Part shown: positions 35,890 to 43,708 of the stretch, piece by piece
Layout: the number at the start of each line of letters is the position of its first letter
How positions within the stretch are numbered: position 1 is the first letter of the stretch
Source: [Ruminococcus] lactaris ATCC 29176
GTDB lineage: Bacteria > Bacillota > Clostridia > Lachnospirales > Lachnospiraceae
DNA length: 64,000 nt
NCBI RefSeq assembly: GCF_025152405.1
Contig: NZ_CP102292.1
Coordinates: 1,674,001 to 1,738,000 of the forward strand
Direction: 5' to 3'
Translations under genes and position numbers: made by a program
Notes under the pieces: generated by a model
Database searches by the model: none
The model's input: only the letters and a program-made list of their open reading frames with translations
What the model was told of the DNA's origin: nothing

Positions 35890-35919
35890 CATCTTTTATT
35901 CATTTTAAATTCCATTGAA
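35883..35919 (-). promoter_or_regulatory. Protospacer-like site with TTC PAM at the cas promoter
   Basis: Minus strand: TTC (35919-35917) followed by AATGGAATTT and AAAATGAATAA. The spacer-like part of the RNA at 35991 reads AATGGTATTT and TTAATGAAAAA. Seventeen of 21 positions agree, with mismatches at 6, 11, 12 and 19. In type I systems positions 6, 12 and 18 are flipped out and need not pair. Cascade bound here would cover the -35 box; pairing is too short for efficient Cas3 recruitment in known systems. Confidence 0.65.
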
Positions 35920-35930
35920 AATACTTTTTC

Positions 35931-35959
35931 TTGAAATATTTCCTATAACCGTTTATACT
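35931..35959 (+). promoter_or_regulatory. Promoter of the crRNA-like RNA
   Basis: TTGAAA (35931-35936), 17 bp, TATACT (35954-35959) on the + strand, close to consensus. It points away from the cas operon promoter and predicts a start near 35966, just before the hairpin of the repeat-like element. Confidence 0.7.
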
Positions 35960-35965
35960 TATGTT

Positions 35966-36070
35966 GTCTGGTATTCCAGTGGATTGAAATAATGGTATTT
36001 TTAATGAAAAAGCTGAGGGGCTTGTCGCTTTAACGATTTATTAGTGCGACAGCCCCCTCTCTTTATTTCC
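35966..36070 (+). ncRNA. crRNA-like regulatory RNA (single repeat-like element plus spacer-like part)
   Basis: In order: hairpin CTGG-TATT-CCAG (35968-35979); TGGATTGAAAT (35980-35990), identical to the last 11 nt of the array repeat and placed directly below a hairpin as in the real repeat; spacer-like AATGGTATTT TTAATGAAAAAGC (35991-36013); then a terminator. Cas5 should therefore be able to cut or bind it and give an 11-nt handle. The spacer-like part matches the operon promoter site beside a TTC PAM. This is the organisation of CreA/CreR-type mini-CRISPR regulators known from other CRISPR types. Not known to me for this locus; function is inferred. Confidence 0.7.
36016..36066 (+). terminator. 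Terminator of the crRNA-like RNA
   Basis: GGGGCT-T-GTCGC and GCGAC-AGCCCC form a strong stem with one bulged T, followed by CTCTCTTTATTT. It ends the short transcript and could also protect its 3' end. Confidence 0.75.
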
Positions 36071-36097
36071 GTAAGCAATGATCCAAAATCTGTACTA

Positions 36098-37492
36098 GTA
36101 TAATCCACGCAAATTAGAAGCCTGTTTCAAATTAGCATTTTATGCTAATTCTGGATAGACTTTCTCTTTCGTGAAATTGTTTTTGGTGCTTTTTTGTTTT
36201 TGTTTTCTGCTGAAGCAGCTTTTTCATTTACAACCTCATACACTATGGAATCAATATCTTCTTGAGAAAGATCGATGGTATCCATTTTATATGTCCATTT
36301 GTAGGGCACAGGTTCTTTGTTGATTTCATCAAAGTATCTGTAGATTCTATCTTCGAGTTCTTTCTTGCTTTCCACACGGATTCCACCCAGCATCTGCTTT
36401 GTCATTTTACTGAAAAAACCTTCAATCATGTTTAACCAGGAACCATGTTTGGGTGTAAATACAAACTCAAAACGTCCAGAAACCGTATTCAGATATTCCT
36501 GGGTTTCTTTGGAGGTATGTGCAGAGTGATTATCCAGAATAATCCGAATCATATCGCTCTTTGGATATTTTTCATCAAGTTTCTTTAGAAAAGTCACAAA
36601 GTCAGAACTTTTATGAGTTTCACTTACTAATGGAATTGCTTCTCCTGAGAGCAAATCAATCGCTGCAAGCAGGGAGAGGGTTCCCAGCCTGACATACTCA
36701 TAATCTCGCTGATAGCCATTGCTTTTATCTGTATTCGGAATCGGTGGATGGTCTTCACCTGTGGTAGCAATTGCCTGAATTCCTGGCTTTTCATCATAAG
36801 ACAGGGTATGTACGGCATCTTTCTCAAAGGGAATCAGTTTTCCATCCTTGTCAAACTGCATTTCAATCTGCTTGTAGATAACAAGGACATCATGCATTTT
36901 TGCATCAAACTCAGGATCCCGTCTTTCGCAGTAATAGGACACCTGAAACGGTTTGATCCTTGCATTGCTCAGAATTTTCCGAAGCGTTGTTTCAGCTACT
37001 GTTGCCATACGAGGATGTCCTTCCGTTTCTGCTATAGAGTTGATGAATTTCCTGAAACTCATGGGATACCAGAATTCAGCAGAATAGCCGTAATCCTTCG
37101 GTTTTTGGCAGGCTTTACTGATTACCCAGGTGATATCGTCATCGGTAATTTCCGCTTTCCTTCCACGGCCTTTGTTATCACGTAAAGAAGCTTCAACACC
37201 GTTCTCTTTAAATTTGTTAAGACAACGTTTTACCACACTGATTCCAATATCCAGTTTGTCAGCAATTGCTTTGTTAGATGCACCCTCAGATTTGAGCAGA
37301 AGGATCCTAGCACGTTGATAAACGCGAATTTCCAAAGTGCTCTGAGTCAGCAGTTTATTTAAGTAAGATTTATCATCATCTGTTAAAGAAATAGTTTTAA
37401 TTGTATTAGGCATAATTGGCACCTCCGATGGTTCAATTATACCATAATAGGAATGTGAATTAAAATAGTTTGTTATTTAAAGTGGATTATAC
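36098..37492 (-). mobile_element. IS630-family insertion sequence 2, between cas3 and the cas operon
   Basis: It is 1,395 bp, inserted in CTAG with TA duplicated (36096-36097 and 37493-37494). Both ends read GTATAATCCAC inward, a perfect 11-bp inverted repeat. It separates cas3 from the rest of the operon; without it cas3 and the DUF3990 gene would be about 420 bp apart. Confidence 0.92.
36145..37422 (-). CDS. IS630-family transposase 2
   Basis: It is 425 residues with HTH regions (RARILLLKSEGASNKAIADK; LDIGISVVKRCLNKFKENG) and a complete DDE core: TLSYDEKPGIQAIATTG, IRIILDNHSAHTSKET and KHGSWLNMIEGFFSKMTKQM. A lysine/arginine-rich tail (KNKKAPKTISRKRKSIQN) is extra compared with transposase 1. 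The two share the same layout but differ along the whole length, so they are separate arrivals. Confidence 0.94.
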   Translation of the reverse strand: MPIMPNTIKTISLTDDDKSYLNKLLTQSTLEIRVYQRARILLLKSEGASNKAIADKLDIGISVVKRCLNKFKENGVEASLRDNKGRGRKAEITDDDITWVISKACQKPKDYGYSAEFWYPMSFRKFINSIAETEGHPRMATVAETTLRKILSNARIKPFQVSYYCERRDPEFDAKMHDVLVIYKQIEMQFDKDGKLIPFEKDAVHTLSYDEKPGIQAIATTGEDHPPIPNTDKSNGYQRDYEYVRLGTLSLLAAIDLLSGEAIPLVSETHKSSDFVTFLKKLDEKYPKSDMIRIILDNHSAHTSKETQEYLNTVSGRFEFVFTPKHGSWLNMIEGFFSKMTKQMLGGIRVESKKELEDRIYRYFDEINKEPVPYKWTYKMDTIDLSQEDIDSIVYEVVNEKAASAENKNKKAPKTISRKRKSIQN

Positions 37493-37571
37493 TAGCACAC
37501 AAAAGACCTTGCAACTGCCTCGGTAACTTGAGGAACTCGCAAAGTGTGTTTCTCAAAATCCACAATTCATA

Positions 37572-39719
37572 TCACACAAAGAACGCCATTCCATCCTCTA
37601 ATGAAAAATCCAGTCCATATTCTTCTGAATACTGCTCTCCATCAACCAACTCATAAAAATCCTGCATCTCTTCTGATACTGGTCTGAGCATACCTGCTCC
37701 ATTCAATCTGTCGAAAAAGCTGTTTTCTGATTTTGCATTGTCATATACCTGAATGCAATACTGTCCTGCTTTCCGCATTCTTTCCCTCGTTACTCCTTTA
37801 ATTCGTAATTCCTGTAATAATTCATCTGCTTCAGGCTCCCTGTTGATAAATATAGTCTTTGTATTTTCTTCGATTAATTTAAATTCCTTTGCAACTTCTG
37901 CGAAATTACATTCCATCTTTTGAAATTCATCCATAATCTTTTTCTTATCCAGACTTGTGCCTCTATAGTGGTATAGTCTTGTAAAATAATCATGAATCGC
38001 TTTTAAATCTGCTATATCAGTATAATCCTGTAAAATCCCTTTGGATACATCAATCTGTTGCCTTTGGTTTGGTACACTATAAGACTCTTCTAAGTCAAAT
38101 ATATAAACCATGCTTTCTGACAATTCTCTTTTTCCTTCACGGTTACATCTTCCCGCTGCCTGTATCATAGAATCAAGCCCCGCTATCTGACGATACACTG
38201 TTGCAAAATCTAAATCTACTCCTGCTTCTACAAGACTTGTAGAAATCACAATGCATTTCTCATTATTTTTTAATCGTTCTCTTATTCTCTTTAACACACG
38301 TTTTCTGTGCTTCGGATACATACTTGTTGACAGATGATAGATTCCTTCTCCTTGTAATTCTTTATAAATCATCTGTGCTGCTTTTTTCGTATTTACAATA
38401 CATAATGCATTATTTTCCTTCTTCAGTTTTTCAAGCAGATCATCCTCTCGTATCCTTCCCAGATTCTGATAATTTACGCGTTTAAAAAAAAGGAATTGTT
38501 CTTCCATTCTTGGACATAATTCTTTTATTAACTCATTTTTAGAAAAAAACGAATCTAATGCCGGCTGCGTTGCAGTACATAATACTATGCTGACAGAATA
38601 ACTGTCCACCAATTCCTGAAGCATCGCTATACAAGGTTTCAGATAATCCATCGGCAGCATCTGTGCTTCATCGAATATAACAACACTGTTCGCAATATTA
38701 TGTATCTTCCTACATTTCGAGGATTTATTTGCAAATAATGATTCGAAAAACTGTACATTTGTTGTTACCACAACAGGCTTGTCCCAATTTTCACTTGCAA
38801 GCTGCATCGGTTTAAATTCTTCTGAGCTTTCATAATCTACATTATAATGATTCTCCAGAACATTTTCCTCACCAAGTATTTCTCGAAATACCTGGGCGTT
38901 CTGTTCAATAATGCTTGTATATGGAATTACATAAATGATACGATCCTTATGATTCTTTACCGCATGTTCCAGAGCAAATGCAAGAGAAGCAACAGTTTTT
39001 CCACCCCCTGTTGGCACTGTAAGACGGAAAATCCCTTCTTTTTGCTTTCCCTCTTTTATACAATGACTCAATATCTCTGTTCTTCGACCATTTATTGTGT
39101 CTGCATCTGTATTTTTCAACCATTCGGAAATATGATTTTTCAATCTATTCTGTAAAGTTACCATGGTCTCTCCCGAATTTCTTCCTGTATCTCCATTTTT
39201 CATGAATGATTCTGTGTCCAGAAAATCTGCATCTACAAGACATGAATACAACATTCTGATAAATGTTCCCAGTGAAAAATCCATATTTCTGTCTTCTTTA
39301 AATGTAATCGGTTCCGTATCCAGATCTGGAATTTCGACCTCATCTTTATAATCCTGATAGTCGCAGATTTTTTTCTTCCATCTTCCACATAAGCTGGAAC
39401 TTATTGCAGTATTTCCATAATCAGGCAGTCCAGCATGATGACCTGCAATGCAATAACTTAGAATGGGATAATAACCTCCAAGTTCTTTACAGACCTGAGC
39501 TCCTGCCGTAGCATGATCCACTTTATCATTTGTATTCTCCTGTATTTTTTTCTGAAATTCTTTCGAGTATTTTCCGATATCATGCAGCATTCCACAGCAA
39601 TAGCCCCATTCTCTTTTTCCAAACTTTTCTGCAAAGTTCCCAGCTCTCTCTGCCGTTCCTTCCAAATGTTCTTTTACAGTCTGTACTCTTTCTCCATCTT
39701 TATGTGCGATATATCCCAT
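37572..39719 (-). CDS. cas3: Cas3 (type I-C helicase-nuclease)
   Basis: It is 715 residues. The N-terminal HD nuclease has MLHDIGKYSKEFQKKI and an HAGLPDYG segment; the superfamily-2 helicase has Walker A TVPTGGGKTVASLAFAL, the DEAQ box VIFDEAQMLP, and motif VI IQAAGRCNREGKREL. Cas3 is recruited to Cascade-bound DNA and degrades it. The gene is intact. It has its own leader upstream at 39720-39783 and is now cut off from the rest of the operon by IS630-2. A partial copy of its first 26 bp and upstream region is at 41132-41289. Confidence 0.96.
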   Translation of the reverse strand: MGYIAHKDGERVQTVKEHLEGTAERAGNFAEKFGKREWGYCCGMLHDIGKYSKEFQKKIQENTNDKVDHATAGAQVCKELGGYYPILSYCIAGHHAGLPDYGNTAISSSLCGRWKKKICDYQDYKDEVEIPDLDTEPITFKEDRNMDFSLGTFIRMLYSCLVDADFLDTESFMKNGDTGRNSGETMVTLQNRLKNHISEWLKNTDADTINGRRTEILSHCIKEGKQKEGIFRLTVPTGGGKTVASLAFALEHAVKNHKDRIIYVIPYTSIIEQNAQVFREILGEENVLENHYNVDYESSEEFKPMQLASENWDKPVVVTTNVQFFESLFANKSSKCRKIHNIANSVVIFDEAQMLPMDYLKPCIAMLQELVDSYSVSIVLCTATQPALDSFFSKNELIKELCPRMEEQFLFFKRVNYQNLGRIREDDLLEKLKKENNALCIVNTKKAAQMIYKELQGEGIYHLSTSMYPKHRKRVLKRIRERLKNNEKCIVISTSLVEAGVDLDFATVYRQIAGLDSMIQAAGRCNREGKRELSESMVYIFDLEESYSVPNQRQQIDVSKGILQDYTDIADLKAIHDYFTRLYHYRGTSLDKKKIMDEFQKMECNFAEVAKEFKLIEENTKTIFINREPEADELLQELRIKGVTRERMRKAGQYCIQVYDNAKSENSFFDRLNGAGMLRPVSEEMQDFYELVDGEQYSEEYGLDFSLEDGMAFFV

Positions 39720-39783
39720 TTTATTACCATCCTCTATATCTTCTCCATTATTGTTACCCTGTCATTTTAAAGAACATCCTCAC

Positions 39784-40623
39784 TTACACGGTTACATATT
39801 TCTCCGCTTCTTCTTTGCATTTCAACGTATTTCCATGCCCAATTACATATTTCATACATTCTTTTCCCTGCTCTTCTTTTCCGATTCGGTAGTAACATAC
39901 TCCCAGCAGGAATCTGCGTGTAACCTCATAATAAGGCAGCTTTTCCGTATCATTTTCCAGTAATCTTACTGCTGCCTCATCTTCACCTTTCAGCATCAAA
40001 TTTTTTGCCATTAACAGCGGATTCTTCTGAAATACTTTCCCTGCTTTTTCTAATGTAGCCGAATAACCTGCCGCATCTTTCTCCTGATATTTCTTCGCCA
40101 GTTCGAGATTCGTCATGACCTGCTGCCAGGAACGTCCCTCTCTTTTTCCTTGCCATTCATTCTTTATATACTCTTCTGCCTTCTGCAACTGCCCATTTAT
40201 GATCAGTGCAACTACATATTTAGGCTCAGCTATCAGCATGACATTTTTTTGAAATCTATGATAATCCAGACTCTTTCCGTACTTTATCATCCCTTCCAGC
40301 ATTTCTGAATATTTTTCTGCATCACATTGCTCTGACAGAATCCGGTCAATTTTTGAAAAATCTCTGAGAATGCCCTTGATTAAAATGAATATACCTGCGA
40401 TCAGATCAACCACCACGCAAATCCACAGAAGCCAGGGATCTGTCGTGACCCAGCCCGGCTGCTTCACATCGAAAAAGAGTACTGTCTCCTGATGCGGGAA
40501 CGGATTTCCTTTAAAAATACTCACCACACAGATCAATGCTGCATAAATCAACAGCACATTCCGTATCATCCTGATGCGTCCCTTTTTCTGCTTTTCATAA
40601 ATCTTTTTTATCTGCTTTTCCAT
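39784..40623 (-). CDS. Membrane-anchored TPR-like protein, unknown function
   Basis: It is 279 residues with two membrane spans (about residues 22-38, VLLIYAALICVVSIF, and 66-84, LLWICVVVDLIAGIFILI) and a helical cytoplasmic domain resembling tetratricopeptide repeats (QLQKAEEYIKNEW; LMLKGEDEAAVRLLEND; FLLGVCYYRIGKEEQGKECM). It lies upstream of cas3 on the same strand with a 64-bp gap. Its last codons are duplicated at 41228-41289. It is probably a host gene next to the CRISPR insertion site. No specific function is suggested by the sequence. Confidence 0.65.
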   Translation of the reverse strand: MEKQIKKIYEKQKKGRIRMIRNVLLIYAALICVVSIFKGNPFPHQETVLFFDVKQPGWVTTDPWLLWICVVVDLIAGIFILIKGILRDFSKIDRILSEQCDAEKYSEMLEGMIKYGKSLDYHRFQKNVMLIAEPKYVVALIINGQLQKAEEYIKNEWQGKREGRSWQQVMTNLELAKKYQEKDAAGYSATLEKAGKVFQKNPLLMAKNLMLKGEDEAAVRLLENDTEKLPYYEVTRRFLLGVCYYRIGKEEQGKECMKYVIGHGNTLKCKEEAEKYVTV

Positions 40624-40666
40624 TTTCTCTACCTCGCTGTCACACTATTTTTGTACCTACAACATA

Positions 40667-40864
40667 ATGATGCCAGGGTCAAAAGGTCTAAGCCCACATG
40701 AGCTTGCTCATAGGTGGGTGAAAGACCTTAGAACCCGCCCCGATATGAGCATAAAAGTGGGATGATAATCCCACGATATGCGAATATTGGGCAGGATTGT
40801 GGGAGTGCGTAGCACGGAGCAATCCGTAGGCATCAAAGTCGGGGGCTTTTGACCCCGACATCAT
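40667..40864. repeat. 198-bp MITE-like repeat (long form)
   Basis: The ends are inverted repeats, ATGATGCCAGGGTCAAAAG and its near complement CTTTTGACCCCGACATCAT. Inside are hairpins (GTGGGAT...ATCCCAC). The first 63 bp also occur at 62169-62231. No transposase. It sits in non-coding DNA; a 62-codon frame inside it is not a gene. Confidence 0.75.
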
Positions 40865-40957
40865 ATAATTATACATAATTTCTGCTGTTATTGAAATCTT
40901 CTCTTGCTGTCTCCTGCTTTCCGGGAGTATAATCTACTGTAAGCTCGTTGGAATCTG
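40865..40957 (-). pseudogene. Unidentified C-terminal gene fragment
   Basis: On the minus strand one frame reads TDSNELTVDYTPGKQETARE, then DFNNSRNYV and a stop. It looks like the natural end of a protein and is joined directly to the PBP relic. I cannot name the family. Confidence 0.3.
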
Positions 40958-41121
40958 TATTGTTCCGGCAATTGTATTACATGATGTTTCATACGAAAGC
41001 GTAACTGTATCTGCTTTTTTCATCTTCTTTTCATAGATATTCCTTTCTTCTAATCTTTTTGCTTCTTAAATCTTACGCTTGTAATATTTAAAAGTCAAGT
41101 CTATTTTCAGGAATTGTATAC
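40956..41121 (-). pseudogene. Relic of the MecA-like PBP gene start and promoter
   Basis: 40956-41021 matches 911-976 and about 41022-41121 matches about 1276-1377, with the 300 bp between them deleted. The second part contains the start codon region, the AAAGGAA ribosome site and a decayed operator (AAATCTTACGCTTGTAATATTT). So a second copy of this PBP gene once stood here, in the same orientation, 40 kb away from the intact start. Confidence 0.8.
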
Positions 41122-41131
41122 TCCATATTCA

Positions 41132-41289
41132 CCATCTTTATGTGCGATATATCCTATTTTATTACCATCCTCTATATCTTCTCCATTTTTGTTACCCTGT
41201 CATTTTAAAGAACATCCTTACTTACACTGTTACATATTTTTCCGCTTCTTCTTTGCACTTCAACGTATTTCCATGCCCAATTACATATT
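41132..41289 (-). repeat. Duplicate of the cas3 5' end and its upstream region
   Basis: This 158-bp segment matches 39694-39851 with about six differences. It contains the first codons of cas3, the spacer, and the last codons of the TPR-like gene, joined on one side to the PBP relic and on the other to the MATE relic. It marks an old duplication or recombination junction at the border of the CRISPR block. Confidence 0.8.
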
Positions 41290-42345
41290 CCGGGAGTTGG
41301 TGCTTCTGCCCTCACCGGTGGCGGTTTATTCACACCCATTTTAATGCTGATCAATGCATTTGCCATGCTTGCCGGTGCGGGAGGTGCTCCGCGTGCCGCG
41401 ATTTCCATGGGGAAAAAGGATAACAGGACTGCAGAAAAGATCCTTGGGAACTGCTTTTCTCTTCTTATTATCATGGCAGTTATACTGACCTTTATTTTCT
41501 TTATTTTTGCCCCACAGATGCTGACCCTTTTCGGTGCAAGTGGTAAGACACTTCCTTATGCCGTTGCCTATTCCCGCATCTACATCCTTGGAAGTATTTT
41601 TGTACTGATCGTTATGGGAATGAACCCGTTCATTACAACACAGGGATTTGCAAAGATCAGTATGCTCACCACCGTTATTGGTGCAGTGATCAATATTATC
41701 CTTGATCCAATCTTCATTTTTGTACTGGATCTCGGTGTAAGAGGTGCGGCACTTGCCACCGTTTTAAGTCAGGCTGTCGGAGCTGTATGGATCCTCCGTT
41801 TCCTGACCTGAAAGAAAACCATTCTCCATCTCCGGAAAGAAAATTTCCGGTTACGCAGAGACATTATCCTGCCCTGCCTGGCACTTGGTATTTCCACTTT
41901 CGTCATGCTCTCCACGGAAAGTATCCTCTCCATCAGTTTCACCTCCAGCCTTTCAAGGTACGGTGGCGACCTGGCAGTTGGAGCAATGACCATCATTACC
42001 AGTGTCAGCCAGCTTGTTACAATGCCTGTGCAGGGGATCTGCCAGGGAGGTCAGCTGATCACAAGTTACAACTTCGGTACCAATAATAAAAAGCGGGTAA
42101 AAGAAGCCTTTTTACCAAGTTTAAAGCCTGCGTCTTTTTTACGACCCTGTGCTGGGCTGTTCTGCTTCTTGCATGCCTGCGAAAACTGATCCTACTGATC
42201 CCTCTCATCTTTATCCTGCCGCTCTTTTTATCTAATAAGGTATTTGCAGTTTTCCTTGCAGAACCAGTCAGTGATATCCTGGCGGCTGCCATTACAACCA
42301 TAACCTTCTTAAGCCGCTTTAATGGAATATTGAACCCGAAAGACC
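41290..42345 (+). pseudogene. MATE-family efflux pump, broken
   Basis: The fragment begins mid-gene with GVGASALTGGGLFTPILMLI, has no start, and continues through several membrane helices (FFIFAPQMLTLFGASGKTLP; INIILDPIFIFVLDLGVRGA). An in-frame TGA follows RFLT at 41809-41811, then KKTILHLRKENFRL continues in the same frame; a one-base slip near 42108 changes frame again before the end (FLAEPVSDILAAAITTITFL). MATE pumps export drugs and organic cations with Na+ or H+. At least three lesions make it inactive. Confidence 0.85.
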
Positions 42346-42390
42346 TCTCCTCACCGGATATCCGGTAAAGAGAGGCCTCTCTTTTTCATT
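42346..42390 (+). terminator. Terminator after the MATE relic
   Basis: CCTCTC...GAGAGG arms with the inner palindrome ACCGGATATCCGGT are followed by CCTCTCTTTTTC. It was probably the natural terminator of the MATE gene. Confidence 0.6.
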
Positions 42391-42479
42391 GATCTTCCAT
42401 AATTTTTCTTTCAGAATTTTCCCTTTTTCTGTGATTTTTCCTTCTTCCAGGATCTTTCCTGAATCCTCCGGTAACAGAT

Positions 42480-42715
42480 CACCGGTTTCTCCGGTAGCCC
42501 TGCTCATCCTGATATTCAGGATGTTCCATTGCACAGGGATTCTGATCACCACAGATTGTATAATCGCACCGGCATCCATTAGAACAGGTAGTTTTACGGA
42601 TCAATTTAGCATGAATCAGTTCCATCCCCGTAAAATCCGGGTTGCACATTGCCGGCATAACTTCCAGCAGATCATACTTTTTTGCAAATTTGTATAGGCG
42701 TGGTTCTATCTGTTT
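42480..42715 (-). pseudogene. C-terminal relic resembling L-2-amino-thiazoline-4-carboxylate hydrolase
   Basis: The minus-strand frame reads FAKKYDLLEVMPAMCNPDFT, then GMELIHAKLIRKTTC and RCDYTICGDQNP before a stop at 42480. The pattern of C..D near the end and the PAMCNPDF segment recalls ATC-hydrolase-like proteins. No start codon; only about 75 residues remain. The family call is tentative. Confidence 0.4.
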
Positions 42716-42790
42716 TTATATGTGTTCCACTGTCCTAAGTACACAGACTGTACTGAACGGTGTTATCAATTTGTTATCAAATATCTGTTA

Positions 42791-43090
42791 TCAATCAAAG
42801 ATTCTCGTAATATCCTGATACCGGTTGATTACACGATAAATTTCTACATACTCATTATCTACTTTGTAGATAATCACATAATCTTCCCATATCGCATACT
42901 TATAGTCTGTCCAAAAGCTGACTCGTTTTGAAAGATCCGAACCCATTCCAGGAAACATCTGAAGATTTTCGAATTTGCCATAAATCTCCTTTATGGTCTT
43001 TGCCGCATTCTCCTCGTTATCTTCAGCAATGTAATCCCGAATGCTTTTTAAATCCTTTGCAACAATCGGGTTAATCCTCAATTTTAACAT
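42791..43090 (-). CDS. RelE/ParE-family toxin
   Basis: It is 99 residues with the typical LRINPIVAKDLKSIRDYIAE, FPGMGSDLSKRV and a C-terminal DYVIIYKVDNEYVEIYRVIN. ParE/RelE toxins attack gyrase or ribosome-bound mRNA; the sequence alone does not tell which. It follows the antitoxin gene after one base, the usual co-transcribed order. It appears complete. Confidence 0.88.
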   Translation of the reverse strand: MLKLRINPIVAKDLKSIRDYIAEDNEENAAKTIKEIYGKFENLQMFPGMGSDLSKRVSFWTDYKYAIWEDYVIIYKVDNEYVEIYRVINRYQDITRIFD

Positions 43091-43091
43091 C

Positions 43092-43340
43092 CTATTCCCC
43101 CACGAGTGCTTTCAATTCATCCAAATCAAGCCATCCTTCGCCGTCTTTCACTGCTTCTTCTGCTTCTTGCAGCTTCATCAAGAGCTTCTTTTCTGCCCGA
43201 TCACGTTCATAATCCTCAAAGTCCATAACTACAAAACGACCTCTGCCATTCTTTGTAAGATACACTGGCTCGCCTTTATGACAATTTTTTAGGACTTCAT
43301 TATAATTTCTTAAATCAGATACTGGTAAAATACTTGCCAT
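43092..43340 (-). CDS. Phd/YefM-family antitoxin
   Basis: It is 82 residues. SILPVSDLRNYNEVLKNCHK and PVYLTKNGRGRFVVMDFEDY are the Phd/YefM N-terminal DNA-binding part; the acidic C-terminus (EAVKDGEGWLDLDELKALVG) would wrap the toxin. Such antitoxins repress their own operon. The ribosome site GGAG is upstream of the ATG at 43340. A strong inverted repeat at 43395-43434 lies just upstream. Confidence 0.88.
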   Translation of the reverse strand: MASILPVSDLRNYNEVLKNCHKGEPVYLTKNGRGRFVVMDFEDYERDRAEKKLLMKLQEAEEAVKDGEGWLDLDELKALVGE

Positions 43341-43394
43341 ATTCTTTCAGCTCCTTCCTTGATTTCATATTTTTCTGCTACTTACATTATACAC

Positions 43395-43434
43395 AAAAAG
43401 CTGTAAAATTCAACGCAAAGTTTTACAGCTTTTT
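43395..43434. terminator. Inverted repeat upstream of the toxin-antitoxin operon
   Basis: AAAAAGCTGTAAAA and TTTTACAGCTTTTT are exact complements around a 12-nt loop. It reads as a bidirectional rho-independent terminator, and could double as an operator for the antitoxin. Confidence 0.6.
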
Positions 43435-43483
43435 AATTTAAAATCATTTTTTCATTTTCTTCCATATTCTCTATTACTTCTGT

Positions 43484-43630
43484 TCTCTGCAGATTTGCTG
43501 GAAGTCGAACAGTATAATGAAAATGTTGTCTTTCAGGGAATCATCGACTGTGCCAAAGCCGCTTTGGAACATGATATTCCGGTGGTTCTCGGAAACGATG
43601 TCGGCTGTCCCTGGATCATCCAATGCCCAA
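43484..43630 (+). pseudogene. Relic of an amidohydrolase gene (3' part)
   Basis: The + strand frame reads FQGIIDCAKAALEHDIPVVL, then GNDVGCPWI, matching the metal-binding DxGCPF region of imidazolonepropionase-like amidohydrolases, then runs into a lysine-rich sequence and a terminator-like hairpin (AAAGCAGTCGA/TCGACCGCTTT, about 43637-43667). No start codon. About 45 of 400 residues remain. Confidence 0.5.
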
Positions 43631-43708
43631 AAAAAGAAAAGCAGTCGAAAAAGAACTCGACCGCTTTCTCTGATCTTTCAGAACTATCATTTTTCTTCAG
43701 CTATCTGC

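Noticed and set aside
40688-40876. 62-codon minus-strand frame
   Set aside because: It lies wholly inside the MITE-like repeat and has no ribosome site.
42319-42579. 86-codon minus-strand frame near the MATE relic
   Set aside because: It runs through a terminator hairpin and is out of frame with the protein-like relic at 42480-42715.
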